Source: an uncultured Selenomonas sp. (lineage in GTDB: Bacteria > Bacillota > Negativicutes > Selenomonadales > Selenomonadaceae). Taken from it: 64,000 nucleotides of DNA. The notes below the pieces were generated by a model. It was not told the DNA's origin and searched no databases. It saw nothing but the letters and a program-made list of their open reading frames with translations. Where the stretch lies: positions 62,001 through 126,000 of the forward strand of contig CAMVGU010000001.1 of NCBI GenBank assembly GCA_947167105.1, written 5' to 3'. How positions within the stretch are numbered: the stretch's first letter is position 1; each line of letters opens with the position of its first letter. Below, piece after piece: positions 25,384-34,216 of this stretch. The position numbers and the translations under genes were made by a program.

Positions 25384-26058
25384 ATGCAGCTCAATAATAA
25401 CAAGGAATATCTGACGATTGCGCTGCCGAAGGGGAAGCTGTTCTCGCTTTCGGCGGATTTGCTGGCCAAGGTCGGCTATACGGCGGAGGGGCTGACGGAC
25501 AAGTCCCGCAAGTTGGTCATAACCAATGAGGAAAAGAAACTACGCTTCATCATCACCAAGACGGCAGATGTGCCGACCTATGTGGAGTACGGCGCGGCTG
25601 ACCTGGGCGTTATCGGCAAGGATGTGCTGGCAGAGAATGGGATGGATGTGTATGAGCTGCTGGATCTGGGCTTCGGCAGATGCCATGTGATGATGGCAGT
25701 GCCCAAGGCAGAGCGCCGCCCGCAGCTTACGGACTACGCACAGACACGGGTCGCAACGAAGTTTCCCCACATTGCAGAACAGTTCTTTTCTGCCCATGGC
25801 ATGCAGATGGAGTACATCAAGCTGAATGGCTCCATAGAATTAGGGCCGATTGTGGGGCTGTCCGAGAGCATTGTCGATATTGTGGAAACAGGCACTACGC
25901 TGAAAGAGAATGACCTTGAGGAGATTGCTTACATCATGGACGCAACGGCGCGCCTGGTTGCTAATCGTGTGAGCTTCAAGCTGAAGTTTGAGCGTATTCA
26001 CAAGCTGACGGAGGAACTGCGCAAGGTGCTCGCGCTGGAGAAAGGAGCTGCCCAATGA
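25384..26058 (+). CDS. hisG: ATP phosphoribosyltransferase, short catalytic form
   Basis: A 224-residue HisG(S), the first committed enzyme of histidine synthesis (ATP + PRPP). I start at ATG 25384, 7 bases after SD GGAGG (25372-25376); ATG 25378 is too close. Motifs: LTIALPKGKLFSLS, VPTYVEYGAADLGVIGKDVL, RVATKFPHIAEQFF and the PRPP-binding IVDIVETGTTLKENDL. It lacks the C-terminal regulatory domain of long HisG, which agrees with hisZ being present upstream. The stop overlaps hisD by 4 bases. Confidence 0.96.
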   Translation: MQLNNNKEYLTIALPKGKLFSLSADLLAKVGYTAEGLTDKSRKLVITNEEKKLRFIITKTADVPTYVEYGAADLGVIGKDVLAENGMDVYELLDLGFGRCHVMMAVPKAERRPQLTDYAQTRVATKFPHIAEQFFSAHGMQMEYIKLNGSIELGPIVGLSESIVDIVETGTTLKENDLEEIAYIMDATARLVANRVSFKLKFERIHKLTEELRKVLALEKGAAQ

Positions 26059-27398
26059 GGATTGTGAAGGCCAGGGACGTTGGCGAGAGTGAAGTCGAAA
26101 AGCTCTTGGCAAAAAAAGCTTTTGATGAAGTAGAACTCTCACCAAAAATCCGTGAGGGGAATAAAAAACTGTTCGGTGCAGATTTGTCGGCGGCAGAGCT
26201 GGTGCGCCGCATAGTCGGTGATGTGCGCCGGGAGGGCGATGCAGCAGTCACAAGATACACGCAGCTCATTGACCGCGTGGAAATGCAGCCGGAGGATTTT
26301 CTTGTCTCTGAGGCGGAATTCCGAGCAGCAGAGGCGGCCGCTGATCCGCAGGTATTGGAATCACTGCGCAGGGCAGCGGCAAATGTGCGCCGCTACCATG
26401 AGGAGCAGAAGCCGAACTCCTGGCTGACATATCGCGAGCAGGGTTCCATTCTGGGGCAGGCACTGATTCCGCTGGATCGTGTCGGCATCTATGTGCCGGG
26501 GGGCACGGCGGCCTACCCGTCCTCGGTCATCATGAATGCTGTGCCTGCTTCGGTGGCAGGTGTGGGTGAGATCATCATGATGGTGCCGCCCAAGGCAGGC
26601 AAGCTGAATCCCTATGTGCTGCTAGCGGCACGTGAGGCCGGTGTGCAGAAAATATACAAAATCGGCGGCGCCCAGGCCATTGCCGCCATGGCCTTTGGCA
26701 CGGAGACTATTCCGCGGGTGGATAAGATTACCGGGCCGGGCAATATTTTCGTGACCCTTGCCAAAAAGGAAGTTTATGGGCATGTGGACATTGATATGCT
26801 GGCCGGTCCCAGCGAAATCCTGATTGTGGCAGATAAAACTGCTGATCCTTCCTATACGGCCGCAGATATGCTGAGTCAGGCGGAACATGACCCGCTGGCC
26901 TCCAGTATTGTGATTACGGATTGCGCGGAGCTGGCGGAGAAGGTCGCATCTGAGGCTGAGCGGCAGTTACAGCAGTTGCCGCGCCAGGAAATTGCCAGGG
27001 CTTCTCTTGAACGTAACGGACTGATCGTTGTGGCAGAGGATATGCAGCAGGCATTGCGCTTTGCGAATATATCCGCACCTGAGCATCTGGAGCTTTTGAC
27101 AGCAGACCCCTTCCAGCTGCTGCCTTATGTGCGCCATGCGGGAGCAGTCTTTTTGGGAGCCTATTCGCCGGAGCCTTTGGGCGATTACTTTGCCGGTCCG
27201 AATCATGTGCTGCCGACTGGGGGCACGGCGCGCTTCTATTCTGTGCTGAATGTGGAGACTTTCATGAAGCGCACGAGCCTGATTTCTTACACACAGCCTG
27301 CACTATCTGCCGTCAGCGAAGATATAATCCGCTTGGCTGAGACGGAGGGCTTGGCCGCCCATGCGAATGCCATCAGGCTCAGAAGGGAGGCTCCGTGA
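26055..27398 (+). CDS. hisD: Histidinol dehydrogenase
   Basis: A 447-residue zinc enzyme that oxidises histidinol to histidine in two NAD-dependent steps. Motifs: GIYVPGGTAAYPSSVIMNAVPA, KIGGAQAIAAMAFGTETIPRVDKITGPGN, AGPSEILIVAD, SQAEHDPLASS and GPNHVLPTGGTARFYS. It overlaps hisG at the start (ATGA) and shares one base with hisB. Length is typical (about 430). Confidence 0.97.
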   Translation: MRIVKARDVGESEVEKLLAKKAFDEVELSPKIREGNKKLFGADLSAAELVRRIVGDVRREGDAAVTRYTQLIDRVEMQPEDFLVSEAEFRAAEAAADPQVLESLRRAAANVRRYHEEQKPNSWLTYREQGSILGQALIPLDRVGIYVPGGTAAYPSSVIMNAVPASVAGVGEIIMMVPPKAGKLNPYVLLAAREAGVQKIYKIGGAQAIAAMAFGTETIPRVDKITGPGNIFVTLAKKEVYGHVDIDMLAGPSEILIVADKTADPSYTAADMLSQAEHDPLASSIVITDCAELAEKVASEAERQLQQLPRQEIARASLERNGLIVVAEDMQQALRFANISAPEHLELLTADPFQLLPYVRHAGAVFLGAYSPEPLGDYFAGPNHVLPTGGTARFYSVLNVETFMKRTSLISYTQPALSAVSEDIIRLAETEGLAAHANAIRLRREAP

Positions 27399-28000
27399 TG
27401 GGAGAAAAAAATCTTCGTGTAGCCTCGGTCGAACGTGAAACCTCAGAGACTGCTGTCAGGCTGGCATTGACTCTGGACGGCTCCGGGCAGACGCAGATAG
27501 ATACGGGCATCGGCTTTTTCGACCACATGCTGAATCTGTTTGCGGCTCATGGGCAGTTCGACATGGAGCTGTGCTGCAACGGGGATCTTGAAGTTGATGG
27601 GCATCATTCTGTAGAGGATATCGGCATCACTATGGGACAAGCGCTCAGGCAGGCGTTGGGAGACAAGCGCGGCATTCGTCGCTATGGAACTTTCTTCCTG
27701 CCCATGGATGAAACACTGGTCATGGTATCGTTGGATATCAGCGGTCGTCCCTTCCTCGTCTATGAAGGCGGGGAGATGACGCCCATGATTGGCGGCTACG
27801 ATACAGAGCTGACCGAGGAGTTTCTGCGCGCGCTGGCCGTGCATGGGGGCCTGACTCTGCATGTGAAGGTTCTGTACGGCACGAATTCCCACCACAAGGT
27901 GGAAGCCATCTTCAAGGCGCTGGGCCATGCCCTCCGGGAAGCAGTGAGCTATGATCCCCGCGTCACGGGCGTGCCTTCTACAAAGGGGAGCTTAGCATGA
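27398..28000 (+). CDS. hisB: Imidazoleglycerol-phosphate dehydratase (monofunctional)
   Basis: A 200-residue HisB dehydratase with no fused HAD phosphatase domain. Start ATG 27398 lies 7 bases after SD GGGAGG; the GTG at 27395 is less likely. Metal-binding motifs: TGIGFFDHMLNLFAAHGQFD, DGHHSVEDIGI, then GTNSHHKVEAIFKALGHALREAV. Because the phosphatase domain is absent, histidinol-phosphate must be dephosphorylated by another protein. The last bases overlap hisH (ATGA). Confidence 0.97.
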   Translation: MGEKNLRVASVERETSETAVRLALTLDGSGQTQIDTGIGFFDHMLNLFAAHGQFDMELCCNGDLEVDGHHSVEDIGITMGQALRQALGDKRGIRRYGTFFLPMDETLVMVSLDISGRPFLVYEGGEMTPMIGGYDTELTEEFLRALAVHGGLTLHVKVLYGTNSHHKVEAIFKALGHALREAVSYDPRVTGVPSTKGSLA

Positions 28001-28602
28001 TTGCAATCATAGATTATGGCGTAGGCAACCTGTTCAGCGTCGAAAAGGCACTACTGGCGGCGGGGGCAGAGGCTAAGGTCACAGGCAGTGCGGAGGATGT
28101 ACAGACGGCTGAAAAGCTTGTGCTGCCCGGTGTCGGCGCCTTTGGTGACTGCATGCAGGATTTTACCCGCTCTGGCCTGGCTCCGGTACTGAAAGAACGC
28201 GTAGCATCCGGAGTGCCGCTCCTGGGCATCTGCGTCGGTTTGCAGATACTTTTTGAGGACAGCGAGGAAAGCCCCGGTGTCCCAGGGTTAGGACTTATCA
28301 AGGGTCATGTCCGCAGAATCAACGCGCCGGGGCTGAAGGTACCGCATATGGGGTGGAATGCCATTGAACCGACAGGAGAAAAGTCTTATCTGTTCAGGGA
28401 GCTGGAATTGCCCAGCTATGTGTATTTTGTGCACACCTATCATGCTGTACCTGATGAACGGTCGGTTATTTCCTCAGTTACCCATTATGGCACGGAGCTG
28501 ACAGCCTCGGTGCAGCAGGGCAATATCCAGGCAACCCAGTTCCATCCGGAAAAATCCGGAGATGTGGGACTTGCAATTTTGCGAAACTTCGTGGAGGCAT
28601 AA
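27997..28602 (+). CDS. hisH: Imidazole glycerol phosphate synthase, glutaminase subunit
   Basis: A 201-residue class I glutamine amidotransferase that feeds ammonia to HisF. Motifs: IIDYGVGNLFSVEKAL, LPGVGAFGDCM, nucleophile Cys in LLGICVGLQILFEDS, VYFVHTYHA and the catalytic His-x-Glu in TQFHPEKSGDVGLAILRNF. Its partner HisF is encoded about 10 kb away (38682), an unusual separation since the two form one enzyme. Confidence 0.96.
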   Translation: MIAIIDYGVGNLFSVEKALLAAGAEAKVTGSAEDVQTAEKLVLPGVGAFGDCMQDFTRSGLAPVLKERVASGVPLLGICVGLQILFEDSEESPGVPGLGLIKGHVRRINAPGLKVPHMGWNAIEPTGEKSYLFRELELPSYVYFVHTYHAVPDERSVISSVTHYGTELTASVQQGNIQATQFHPEKSGDVGLAILRNFVEA

Positions 28603-28605
28603 GTT

Positions 28606-29325
28606 ATGGTTTTATATCCGGCCATTGATATACGCGGCGGCAAATGCGTGCGCCTGCTGAAAGGTGATTTCGCCCAGGAGACCGTTTTCTCGGACAGTCC
28701 TGCGGACATGGCCAGACAATGGGAAGCGCAGGGCGCTGAATACTTGCATCTGGTAGACCTGGATGGAGCAAGGAAGGGCAAGCCCCAGAATCTGGCAGCG
28801 ATACGGGATATTATAGCCGCTGTGAACATCCCCGTGGAACTGGGCGGCGGCATCCGTGATATGGAGACCATTGGGGAAATTCTGGCTCTGGGTGTCCGGC
28901 GGGTGATTCTCGGCTCTGTGGCCGTGAGCGACCCGGAATTGGTCAAGGCTGCCTGCAAGCGTTTCGGTGAGCGTGTAGTTGTCGGCATCGATGCCAAGGA
29001 CGGCCTGGTGGCAGTGGCAGGCTGGCTGGAAACCAGCGAGGCCAGGGCAGTGGATTTGGCAGTCAAAATGGGCGAAGCTGGTGTAAAGACAATTATCTAC
29101 ACAGATATCAGCCGTGACGGAACCTTAGCCGGCGTGAATGTGGAAGCCACGGCAGAGCTGGCCAGGGCAAGCGGCCTTGCCGTAGTTGCCTCCGGCGGCG
29201 TGCATGATCTGGAAGATATAAAGGCGTTGAAGGCACACGAACAAGAAGGAATCACCGGGGCAATCCTTGGTAAATCCCTCTACATGGGAACCTTGAAACT
29301 TCCTGAAGCACTGGCAATCGCATAA
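28606..29325 (+). CDS. hisA: ProFAR isomerase (phosphoribosylformimino-AICAR-P isomerase)
   Basis: A 239-residue TIM-barrel isomerase. Catalytic Asp8 is in YPAIDIRGGKCVRLLKGD and the second Asp in VVVGIDAKDGLVAVAGW. Phosphate-binding loops ELGGGIRDMETI, YTDISRDGTLAGVN and VASGGVHDLEDI are all present. ATG 28606 begins 3 bases after the hisH stop. It is the last gene of this his block; hisF normally follows hisA but here a terminator and the glp genes intervene. Confidence 0.96.
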   Translation: MVLYPAIDIRGGKCVRLLKGDFAQETVFSDSPADMARQWEAQGAEYLHLVDLDGARKGKPQNLAAIRDIIAAVNIPVELGGGIRDMETIGEILALGVRRVILGSVAVSDPELVKAACKRFGERVVVGIDAKDGLVAVAGWLETSEARAVDLAVKMGEAGVKTIIYTDISRDGTLAGVNVEATAELARASGLAVVASGGVHDLEDIKALKAHEQEGITGAILGKSLYMGTLKLPEALAIA

Positions 29326-29380
29326 TAGCATTAAAAAGTCCTGCTCACTCTTTGGTGAGCAGGATTTTTAATGCTATTTT
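29326..29380. terminator. Bidirectional terminator between hisA and the XRE gene
   Basis: A 22-bp nearly perfect stem: TAGCATTAAAAAGTCCTGCTCAC (given in two parts: 29326-29337 and 29338-29348) pairs with 29355-29376, with one extra G on the left and a 6-base loop (TCTTTG). A-run on the left and T-run on the right of the GC core allow termination from both sides. It ends hisA and also the convergent reverse-strand gene, whose stop codon (29345-29347) lies inside it. Confidence 0.9.
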
Positions 29381-29665
29381 CTTTTCTTCGCTCAAATCCT
29401 GCACCAGACGGAGCAGAGCCTCATCGGTGCCCGTACCGGCAGCTGATGTTTCCCCGTTTCTGAGGTGCGTGACCTGGTTCAATTCCTCAATGCTGATATC
29501 CAGTGCCCTGCAGATCCGCAACACATTGTCCATGGCAGCGCCGCCGATGGAACCATTCAGGATGGAGAGCAGCGTGGTATAAGGCATATTGATTTCCTGG
29601 GCAAAAGCCTTGAAAGTATAGCCCCGCGTCTTAATCAGGGATTTTACATAATCCTCGCGCGTCAT
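29345..29665 (-). CDS. XRE-family helix-turn-helix regulator
   Basis: The only reverse-strand gene. A 106-residue protein read from the ATG at 29665, with SD (TAGGAG on the minus strand) 8 bases upstream; an ATG at 29671 is closer than usual to the SD. Residues 10-60 form a Cro/CI-type helix-turn-helix: SLIKTRGYTFKAFAQEINMPYTTLLSILNGS, then a second half NVLRICRALDISIEELNQV. The C-terminal 40 residues are short and polar, without an enzyme domain. It is divergent from the glp operon and could regulate it or itself; TTAAGTA boxes occur in the shared region. Confidence 0.87.
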   Translation of the reverse strand: MTREDYVKSLIKTRGYTFKAFAQEINMPYTTLLSILNGSIGGAAMDNVLRICRALDISIEELNQVTHLRNGETSAAGTGTDEALLRLVQDLSEEKKIALKILLTKE

Positions 29666-29846
29666 TTCCATCTCTCCTAAACGATATTAAGTATCATGAA
29701 CCATAGTAACACAATTATTTGCATTTTTCCATAGCAAAGAAAATGTATACTTAAAATCGGTGCAAAACAGATTTTTTTATGAACAGTTCATTGGCGGGCT
29801 GCGGTCATTGATAATCAATATTAAGTACGAAAAAACATAATAAAAC
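29666..29846. promoter_or_regulatory. AT-rich divergent control region with TTAAGTA boxes
   Basis: Part of a roughly 410-base gap without genes (29666-30077). Two direct copies of ATATTAAGTA (29684-29693 and 29818-29827) and one inverted copy (GTATACTTAA, 29745-29754) are present. They lie upstream of the XRE gene and of the glp promoter and could be operator sites for the XRE protein. No open frame on either strand resembles a gene, and no riboswitch or tRNA is seen. Confidence 0.5.
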
Positions 29847-29888
29847 ATACGATATCGTATTGACTAATGGTTCAGAATGATGTAATAT
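29847..29888 (+). promoter_or_regulatory. glp operon promoter with perfect 14-bp palindrome
   Basis: A perfect palindrome ATACGATATCGTAT (29847-29860) overlaps by one base a -35 box TTGACT (29860-29865). After a 17-base spacer comes the -10 box TAATAT (29883-29888). Transcription would start near 29895, leaving a leader of about 180 bases before glpA. Related CGATAT/ATATCG half-sites also lie at 29682-29687 and 29905-29910. The rest of the leader (29911-30077) is AT-rich with no clear terminator or riboswitch. Confidence 0.72.
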
Positions 29889-30077
29889 AAAGCCTGCAAA
29901 CGAAATATCGTTAAGAATATCAGAGAAATCATGACTTAACGTATTTTTCAGGACAAATTGAGAACTAAAGCTTGTAAATGTGTATTGTCTTTGTATTACC
30001 GATTAAATTGCGTGTAAATTACAAAGAGCAACACAAAAAACATAAAGAGAGCAACAGGCAAAAAGGGGAGTATCACG

Positions 30078-31712
30078 ATGGAGAAAGCAACAGTCGTTGT
30101 CGTCGGCGGCGGCGCCACCGGCGTGGGCATCCTGAGAGATCTCGCAATGCGTGGCGTGGATGTCATGCTGGTCGAGAAGCAGGATCTTGTGAATGGCGCC
30201 AGCTCGCGCTATCACGGGCTGCTGCACAGCGGCGGACGCTATGCGGTCAAGGATCAGGAAGCCGCGAAGGAATGTATCATCGAGAATACGATATTACGTA
30301 AGATTGGCAAATCCTGCGTTGAGGCTTCAGGCGGTATGTTCATCTGTTTGGATATTGACCGTGAGCAGGATCCTACCTACGAAGAACAGTGGGTGCAAGG
30401 CTGCAAGGACAGCGGCATTGAGGCCAGGCAAATTTCCCTGGATGAGGCGTTCAGGCTGGAGCCGCTGCTTTCCCGCCATGTGGTCTCGGCTTATTTGGTG
30501 CCGGATGCAGCCATTGATGGTTTCCGTATGTCCTGGCAGAATGTGGACAGCGCCAAACGCTACGGCGGTCGTTTGAAGACATACACCGAGGTCATTGGCG
30601 TCATTACCGAGAATGGGACTGTCAAGGGCGTAAAGGTGCGCGACTATTTCAGCGGCGAGGAATACGAGATCGCCTGCGACATCCTGGTCAATGCGGCCGG
30701 TGGCTGGGCCGGGGAATTGGCGCAGTTAGCCGGACTGGAGGTCGGTGTCCAGCCCGATAAGGGAACGCTCCTGGCCTTTAATCAGCGTCTTACCAGTCAT
30801 GTGGTGAACCGCCTGCATAAATCCTCTGATGGTGATATATTCGTGCCCCATGGCTCAATTACCATTCTGGGCACCACTTCCATGAGTGTCCCCAGCGCCG
30901 AGGATACATCGACTGCCCGGGAGGAAGTCGAGAAATTGATGAGCATCGGTGAGAAGACTTTTGAGCATCTGCGTGATTGCCGTATGCTCCGAGCCTTTGC
31001 TGGTTCACGCCCGCTTTACATTCCCCCCGGAGGCAGCCTTGGCCGTGGTGCATCCCGTGGCTTTGCCATTGTTGACCATGAGAAGCAGGACGGCCTGAAG
31101 GGCATGTTTACCATAGTCGGCGGCAAGTTCACCACTTATAGGCTGATGGCTGAGAAGATGGCCGATGCAGTGGCAGCCAAGCTCGGCAACACTGAGCCCT
31201 GCCGCACGGCAGAGGAGCCGCTGGTGCCAGAGGTCAGCGAGGCTGATAAAAAAGCTGCCCGCAAGTATTTCCCTGCTTACGGTACGGATCTTGCGGCCAC
31301 CAGGCTGGGGCCTGAGCGCTTTGCCCGCGTGACGGAAACGCTTAAGAACAATCCGGAGAAGCGTGAGCTGCTCTGCGAGTGTGAGAACGTCACCGTCGGC
31401 GAGGTAGAGGAGATGGCGAAGGAACTTTCCAGTTTCCGGATCAACGATATCCGCCGCCGTACACGCCTAGGCATGGGCACTTGCCAGGCAAATTTCTGCG
31501 CGCTTCGCAGCGCCAGTGTCTTTGCCCGTGTGGGACGTGACGAGGGAGCGAAGGATTCCCTGGGGCAGATGAAGGAATTCCTGCAGGGGCGCTGGAAGGG
31601 CATCCGTCCGGTACTTTTGGGCAGGACGATACGCGAAACGGAAATGACACGTGCGCTCTATGAGCTGTCGTTCAATGTGAACGGACACAGGATTGGGGGA
31701 GACAAGGAATGA
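30078..31712 (+). CDS. glpA: Anaerobic glycerol-3-phosphate dehydrogenase subunit A
   Basis: A 544-residue FAD enzyme that oxidises glycerol-3-phosphate to dihydroxyacetone phosphate under anaerobic conditions. SD AGGGGAG precedes ATG 30078. The FAD fold is VVVVGGGATGVGILRDLAMRG; the substrate-side motif SSRYHGLLHSGGRYAV follows. The C-terminal part (residues about 430-480) has a BFD-like Cys motif (LLCECENVT ... GMGTCQANFC) for an iron-sulfur cluster. Length matches E. coli GlpA (542). The stop overlaps glpB by 4 bases. Confidence 0.96.
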   Translation: MEKATVVVVGGGATGVGILRDLAMRGVDVMLVEKQDLVNGASSRYHGLLHSGGRYAVKDQEAAKECIIENTILRKIGKSCVEASGGMFICLDIDREQDPTYEEQWVQGCKDSGIEARQISLDEAFRLEPLLSRHVVSAYLVPDAAIDGFRMSWQNVDSAKRYGGRLKTYTEVIGVITENGTVKGVKVRDYFSGEEYEIACDILVNAAGGWAGELAQLAGLEVGVQPDKGTLLAFNQRLTSHVVNRLHKSSDGDIFVPHGSITILGTTSMSVPSAEDTSTAREEVEKLMSIGEKTFEHLRDCRMLRAFAGSRPLYIPPGGSLGRGASRGFAIVDHEKQDGLKGMFTIVGGKFTTYRLMAEKMADAVAAKLGNTEPCRTAEEPLVPEVSEADKKAARKYFPAYGTDLAATRLGPERFARVTETLKNNPEKRELLCECENVTVGEVEEMAKELSSFRINDIRRRTRLGMGTCQANFCALRSASVFARVGRDEGAKDSLGQMKEFLQGRWKGIRPVLLGRTIRETEMTRALYELSFNVNGHRIGGDKE

Positions 31713-32956
31713 AACATACTGATGTGATTGTCATAGGCAGCGGCCTGGCAGGGCTCACAGCGGCTCTGGCCAGTGCGCGGCAGGGAAAGTCCGTTACCCT
31801 GCTTTCCTATGGCTCCAGCTCCCTTTCACTTAACAGCGGACTGATTGATTTCCTGGGCTATGATGACAGCCATAAGGCAGTAAAGTCCCCGAGGGAGGGG
31901 ATTATGGGCCTGCCGGAAACTCATCCGTACAGCAAGATAGGCATGGAAGAAATTGCGGAGGCAGTGGATTTTTTCCGTGACTTTGCAAAGGAATATCACA
32001 TGCCCTATCACGGCTCCCTGGACAAGCAGATACTGGTGCCGACGGCAGTGGGCACTTTGAAGCCAACCTGCCTTGCTCCTCATTCCCTGGCAGGCAGTGA
32101 ATCGCTGGAGGGCAAGAAAAAGATTGTGGTGGCAGGTATCAGGGGCCTGAAGGATTTCTACGCGGATATCATGGTGGAGAACCTGAAGAAATCCCTGGGA
32201 GATGATTTGGCCTATGAAACCATTGAAATAGAGACGCCGCTGACAGGCGGCCGCGACATCACGACCCTGGATGTGGCACGCTGGCTGGATACGCCGGAAG
32301 GTGTGGATTCCTTCTCGAAGCAGCTCTTGGCCTACAAAGGCAAAAAAGATACAGCCGTCATCGTGCCGCAGGTACTTGGCACGAAGGGGCACGCCTGCTA
32401 CCTGACGGTGAGCAGCCGCATTGAGACTGATATCGTTGAGACTACAGGGCTGCCCCCCTCTACAAACGGATTGCGGCTGAACGCCATGTTCCGTCAGGCA
32501 TTGCGCGACAATAACGTAGAGATTGTCGAAAATACGAAGGTCATTGGCTCGAAATGCGAAGGCAAGGCGTGCAAGTGCGTTATCGCCGAAGCAGGCGTGC
32601 GTGAAAAGACATACACAGCCGACAAGTATATACTGGCAACTGGCGGTTTCTACAGCGGCGGTATTACGATGCGCTCTTTCGATCAGCCGGAAGAACCAAT
32701 CTTCCATTTGCCTGTCTACAGCGTGAAGGGAGAGGAGAATTGGAGCAATGAGCAGCTCTTCTCCGATAAGCCCCAGGGCTATGCCAAGACCGGCATTATG
32801 ACGGATGAGACGTTGCGCCCGGTGGATGAGCAGGGGCAACACGTCCTTGAAAATGTTTTTGTCGTTGGCCGTGACTTGGGCGGCTATGATCTGTGCTTCG
32901 AGCACTCCGGCAACGGTGTGGCTCTGGCTTCCGGCTACAAGGCCGCAAAAATGTAA
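31709..32956 (+). CDS. glpB: Anaerobic glycerol-3-phosphate dehydrogenase subunit B
   Basis: A 415-residue flavoprotein subunit of the GlpABC complex. The N-terminal dinucleotide-binding fold is VIVIGSGLAGLTAALASARQGKSVTLLSYG. The C-terminal part VFVVGRDLGGYDLCFEHSGNGVALASGYKAA is typical. It starts in the glpA stop overlap and ends 21 bases before glpC. GlpB is thought to pass electrons between GlpA and the membrane-side GlpC. Confidence 0.95.
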   Translation: MKHTDVIVIGSGLAGLTAALASARQGKSVTLLSYGSSSLSLNSGLIDFLGYDDSHKAVKSPREGIMGLPETHPYSKIGMEEIAEAVDFFRDFAKEYHMPYHGSLDKQILVPTAVGTLKPTCLAPHSLAGSESLEGKKKIVVAGIRGLKDFYADIMVENLKKSLGDDLAYETIEIETPLTGGRDITTLDVARWLDTPEGVDSFSKQLLAYKGKKDTAVIVPQVLGTKGHACYLTVSSRIETDIVETTGLPPSTNGLRLNAMFRQALRDNNVEIVENTKVIGSKCEGKACKCVIAEAGVREKTYTADKYILATGGFYSGGITMRSFDQPEEPIFHLPVYSVKGEENWSNEQLFSDKPQGYAKTGIMTDETLRPVDEQGQHVLENVFVVGRDLGGYDLCFEHSGNGVALASGYKAAKM

Positions 32957-32977
32957 CGGAAGGGAGAGTCCGGAAGA

Positions 32978-34192
32978 ATGAGCGAAGAAAAAGATAAAGC
33001 CATATATTCGGCAGATCACTGCCTGTCCTGCACATCCTGCATGTCAAGCTGCCCGGTGATGGAGGCCACGCAGGAGTACCGCGGCCCGAAACTGGTGGGC
33101 CCGGCTCACAGCCGTATGCATTTCTCGCAGGAGGATTACGAGGACAGCCTGGACTTTTGCTCGAATTGCAAGTCCTGTGACCGTGCCTGCCCGTCCGGTG
33201 TTGCAGTTTCTACATTGAATATGCTGCAGCGCGGCGAATACTACAGAACCCATCCCCATAAGCAGCGCGACCAGATGCTTGCCCATGGCGAAGATATGGG
33301 CAAGCTCGTGCGTTCCCTGCCCTTTGGTGCAGCCTGTGCCAATCTTGGCATGAAGATTGGCAAGAGCCTTGGCGTGTTCGGCATGCTGGGCATCGCCGGC
33401 AAGCGGGATATGCCGTCCTATGCTTCCCAAAGCTTCTATAGCTGGTTCAAGGGCTATAAACAGCAGCCTTCGGATAAGAAAGTGGTGTTTTTTCCCGGTT
33501 GCTTCATCAATGACAATGAGCCGCAGGTGGGCATAGCCTTTGTAAAGGTCATGCAAAAGAACGGCTATGAGGTTCTGGTGGATCAGAAGTTCAACTGCTG
33601 CGGTTCACCTATGGTCGTCACCGGCTACCTGGATGAGGCGAAGGAACATGCGCACAATAATGTTGCCAGGATACTGGAATGGAAAGCCAAAGGCATTCCC
33701 GTTATCGCCTGCTGTACCAGTTGTTCGCTGATGCTCAAGGAAGAATATGGGGAGCTTTTCGGTGAGGATGAGATGCACGAAGCCGGGGCGAATGTCTACG
33801 ATGCTTTCGAGTACCTGGCCATCATGGAGGAGAAGGGTGAGCTGAACACTTCCTTCAAGGAAGTTAAGGAATCTCTTATGTACCACGTGCCTTGCCATTT
33901 GAAATCCCAGGGCTTCGGTACGCCTGCCAAGGATATTCTGGAGGAAGTTCCGGGCGTGAGCGTGGAACTGGCAGATGCTGGCTGCTGCGGCATCTCCGGT
34001 AACTTTGGCTTCAAGGATGATAAGTACGAAATCTCAATGAAGGTGGGTGCAAAGCTCTTTGAGCGCATCAACATCAGCCAGGCAGATGAGGTCATCTGCG
34101 ATTGCGGCACCTGCCGTATGCAGATCAATCACGGGACGCAGGTCAAGCCCTGCCACCCGATTGAAATATTAGCCAAGGCTTATGGGGAATAA
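32978..34192 (+). CDS. glpC: Anaerobic glycerol-3-phosphate dehydrogenase subunit C (Fe-S)
   Basis: A 404-residue iron-sulfur subunit that delivers electrons to the menaquinone pool. Two N-terminal 4Fe-4S motifs are complete: CLSCTSCMSSCP and CSNCKSCDRACP. Two CCG-type cysteine-rich domains follow (FFPGCFIND ... KFNCCGSPM; CCTSCS; HVPCHLKSQG ... DAGCCGISGNFG). There is no obvious membrane segment, so attachment is probably peripheral. A 24-base gap with SD AAAGGAGGAG leads to the next gene. Confidence 0.95.
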   Translation: MSEEKDKAIYSADHCLSCTSCMSSCPVMEATQEYRGPKLVGPAHSRMHFSQEDYEDSLDFCSNCKSCDRACPSGVAVSTLNMLQRGEYYRTHPHKQRDQMLAHGEDMGKLVRSLPFGAACANLGMKIGKSLGVFGMLGIAGKRDMPSYASQSFYSWFKGYKQQPSDKKVVFFPGCFINDNEPQVGIAFVKVMQKNGYEVLVDQKFNCCGSPMVVTGYLDEAKEHAHNNVARILEWKAKGIPVIACCTSCSLMLKEEYGELFGEDEMHEAGANVYDAFEYLAIMEEKGELNTSFKEVKESLMYHVPCHLKSQGFGTPAKDILEEVPGVSVELADAGCCGISGNFGFKDDKYEISMKVGAKLFERINISQADEVICDCGTCRMQINHGTQVKPCHPIEILAKAYGE

Positions 34193-34216
34193 TCCCCCAA
34201 AGGAGGAGTTCTAACT

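Noticed and set aside
29895..29910. Catabolite-response (cre) site near the glp transcript start (TGCAAACG half)
   Set aside because: Only the first half fits the cre consensus; the second half does not, so I do not annotate it.
31826..33019. A 397-codon minus-strand frame across glpB and the glpC start
   Set aside because: Antisense to well-conserved GlpB; no SD, and no recognisable domain.
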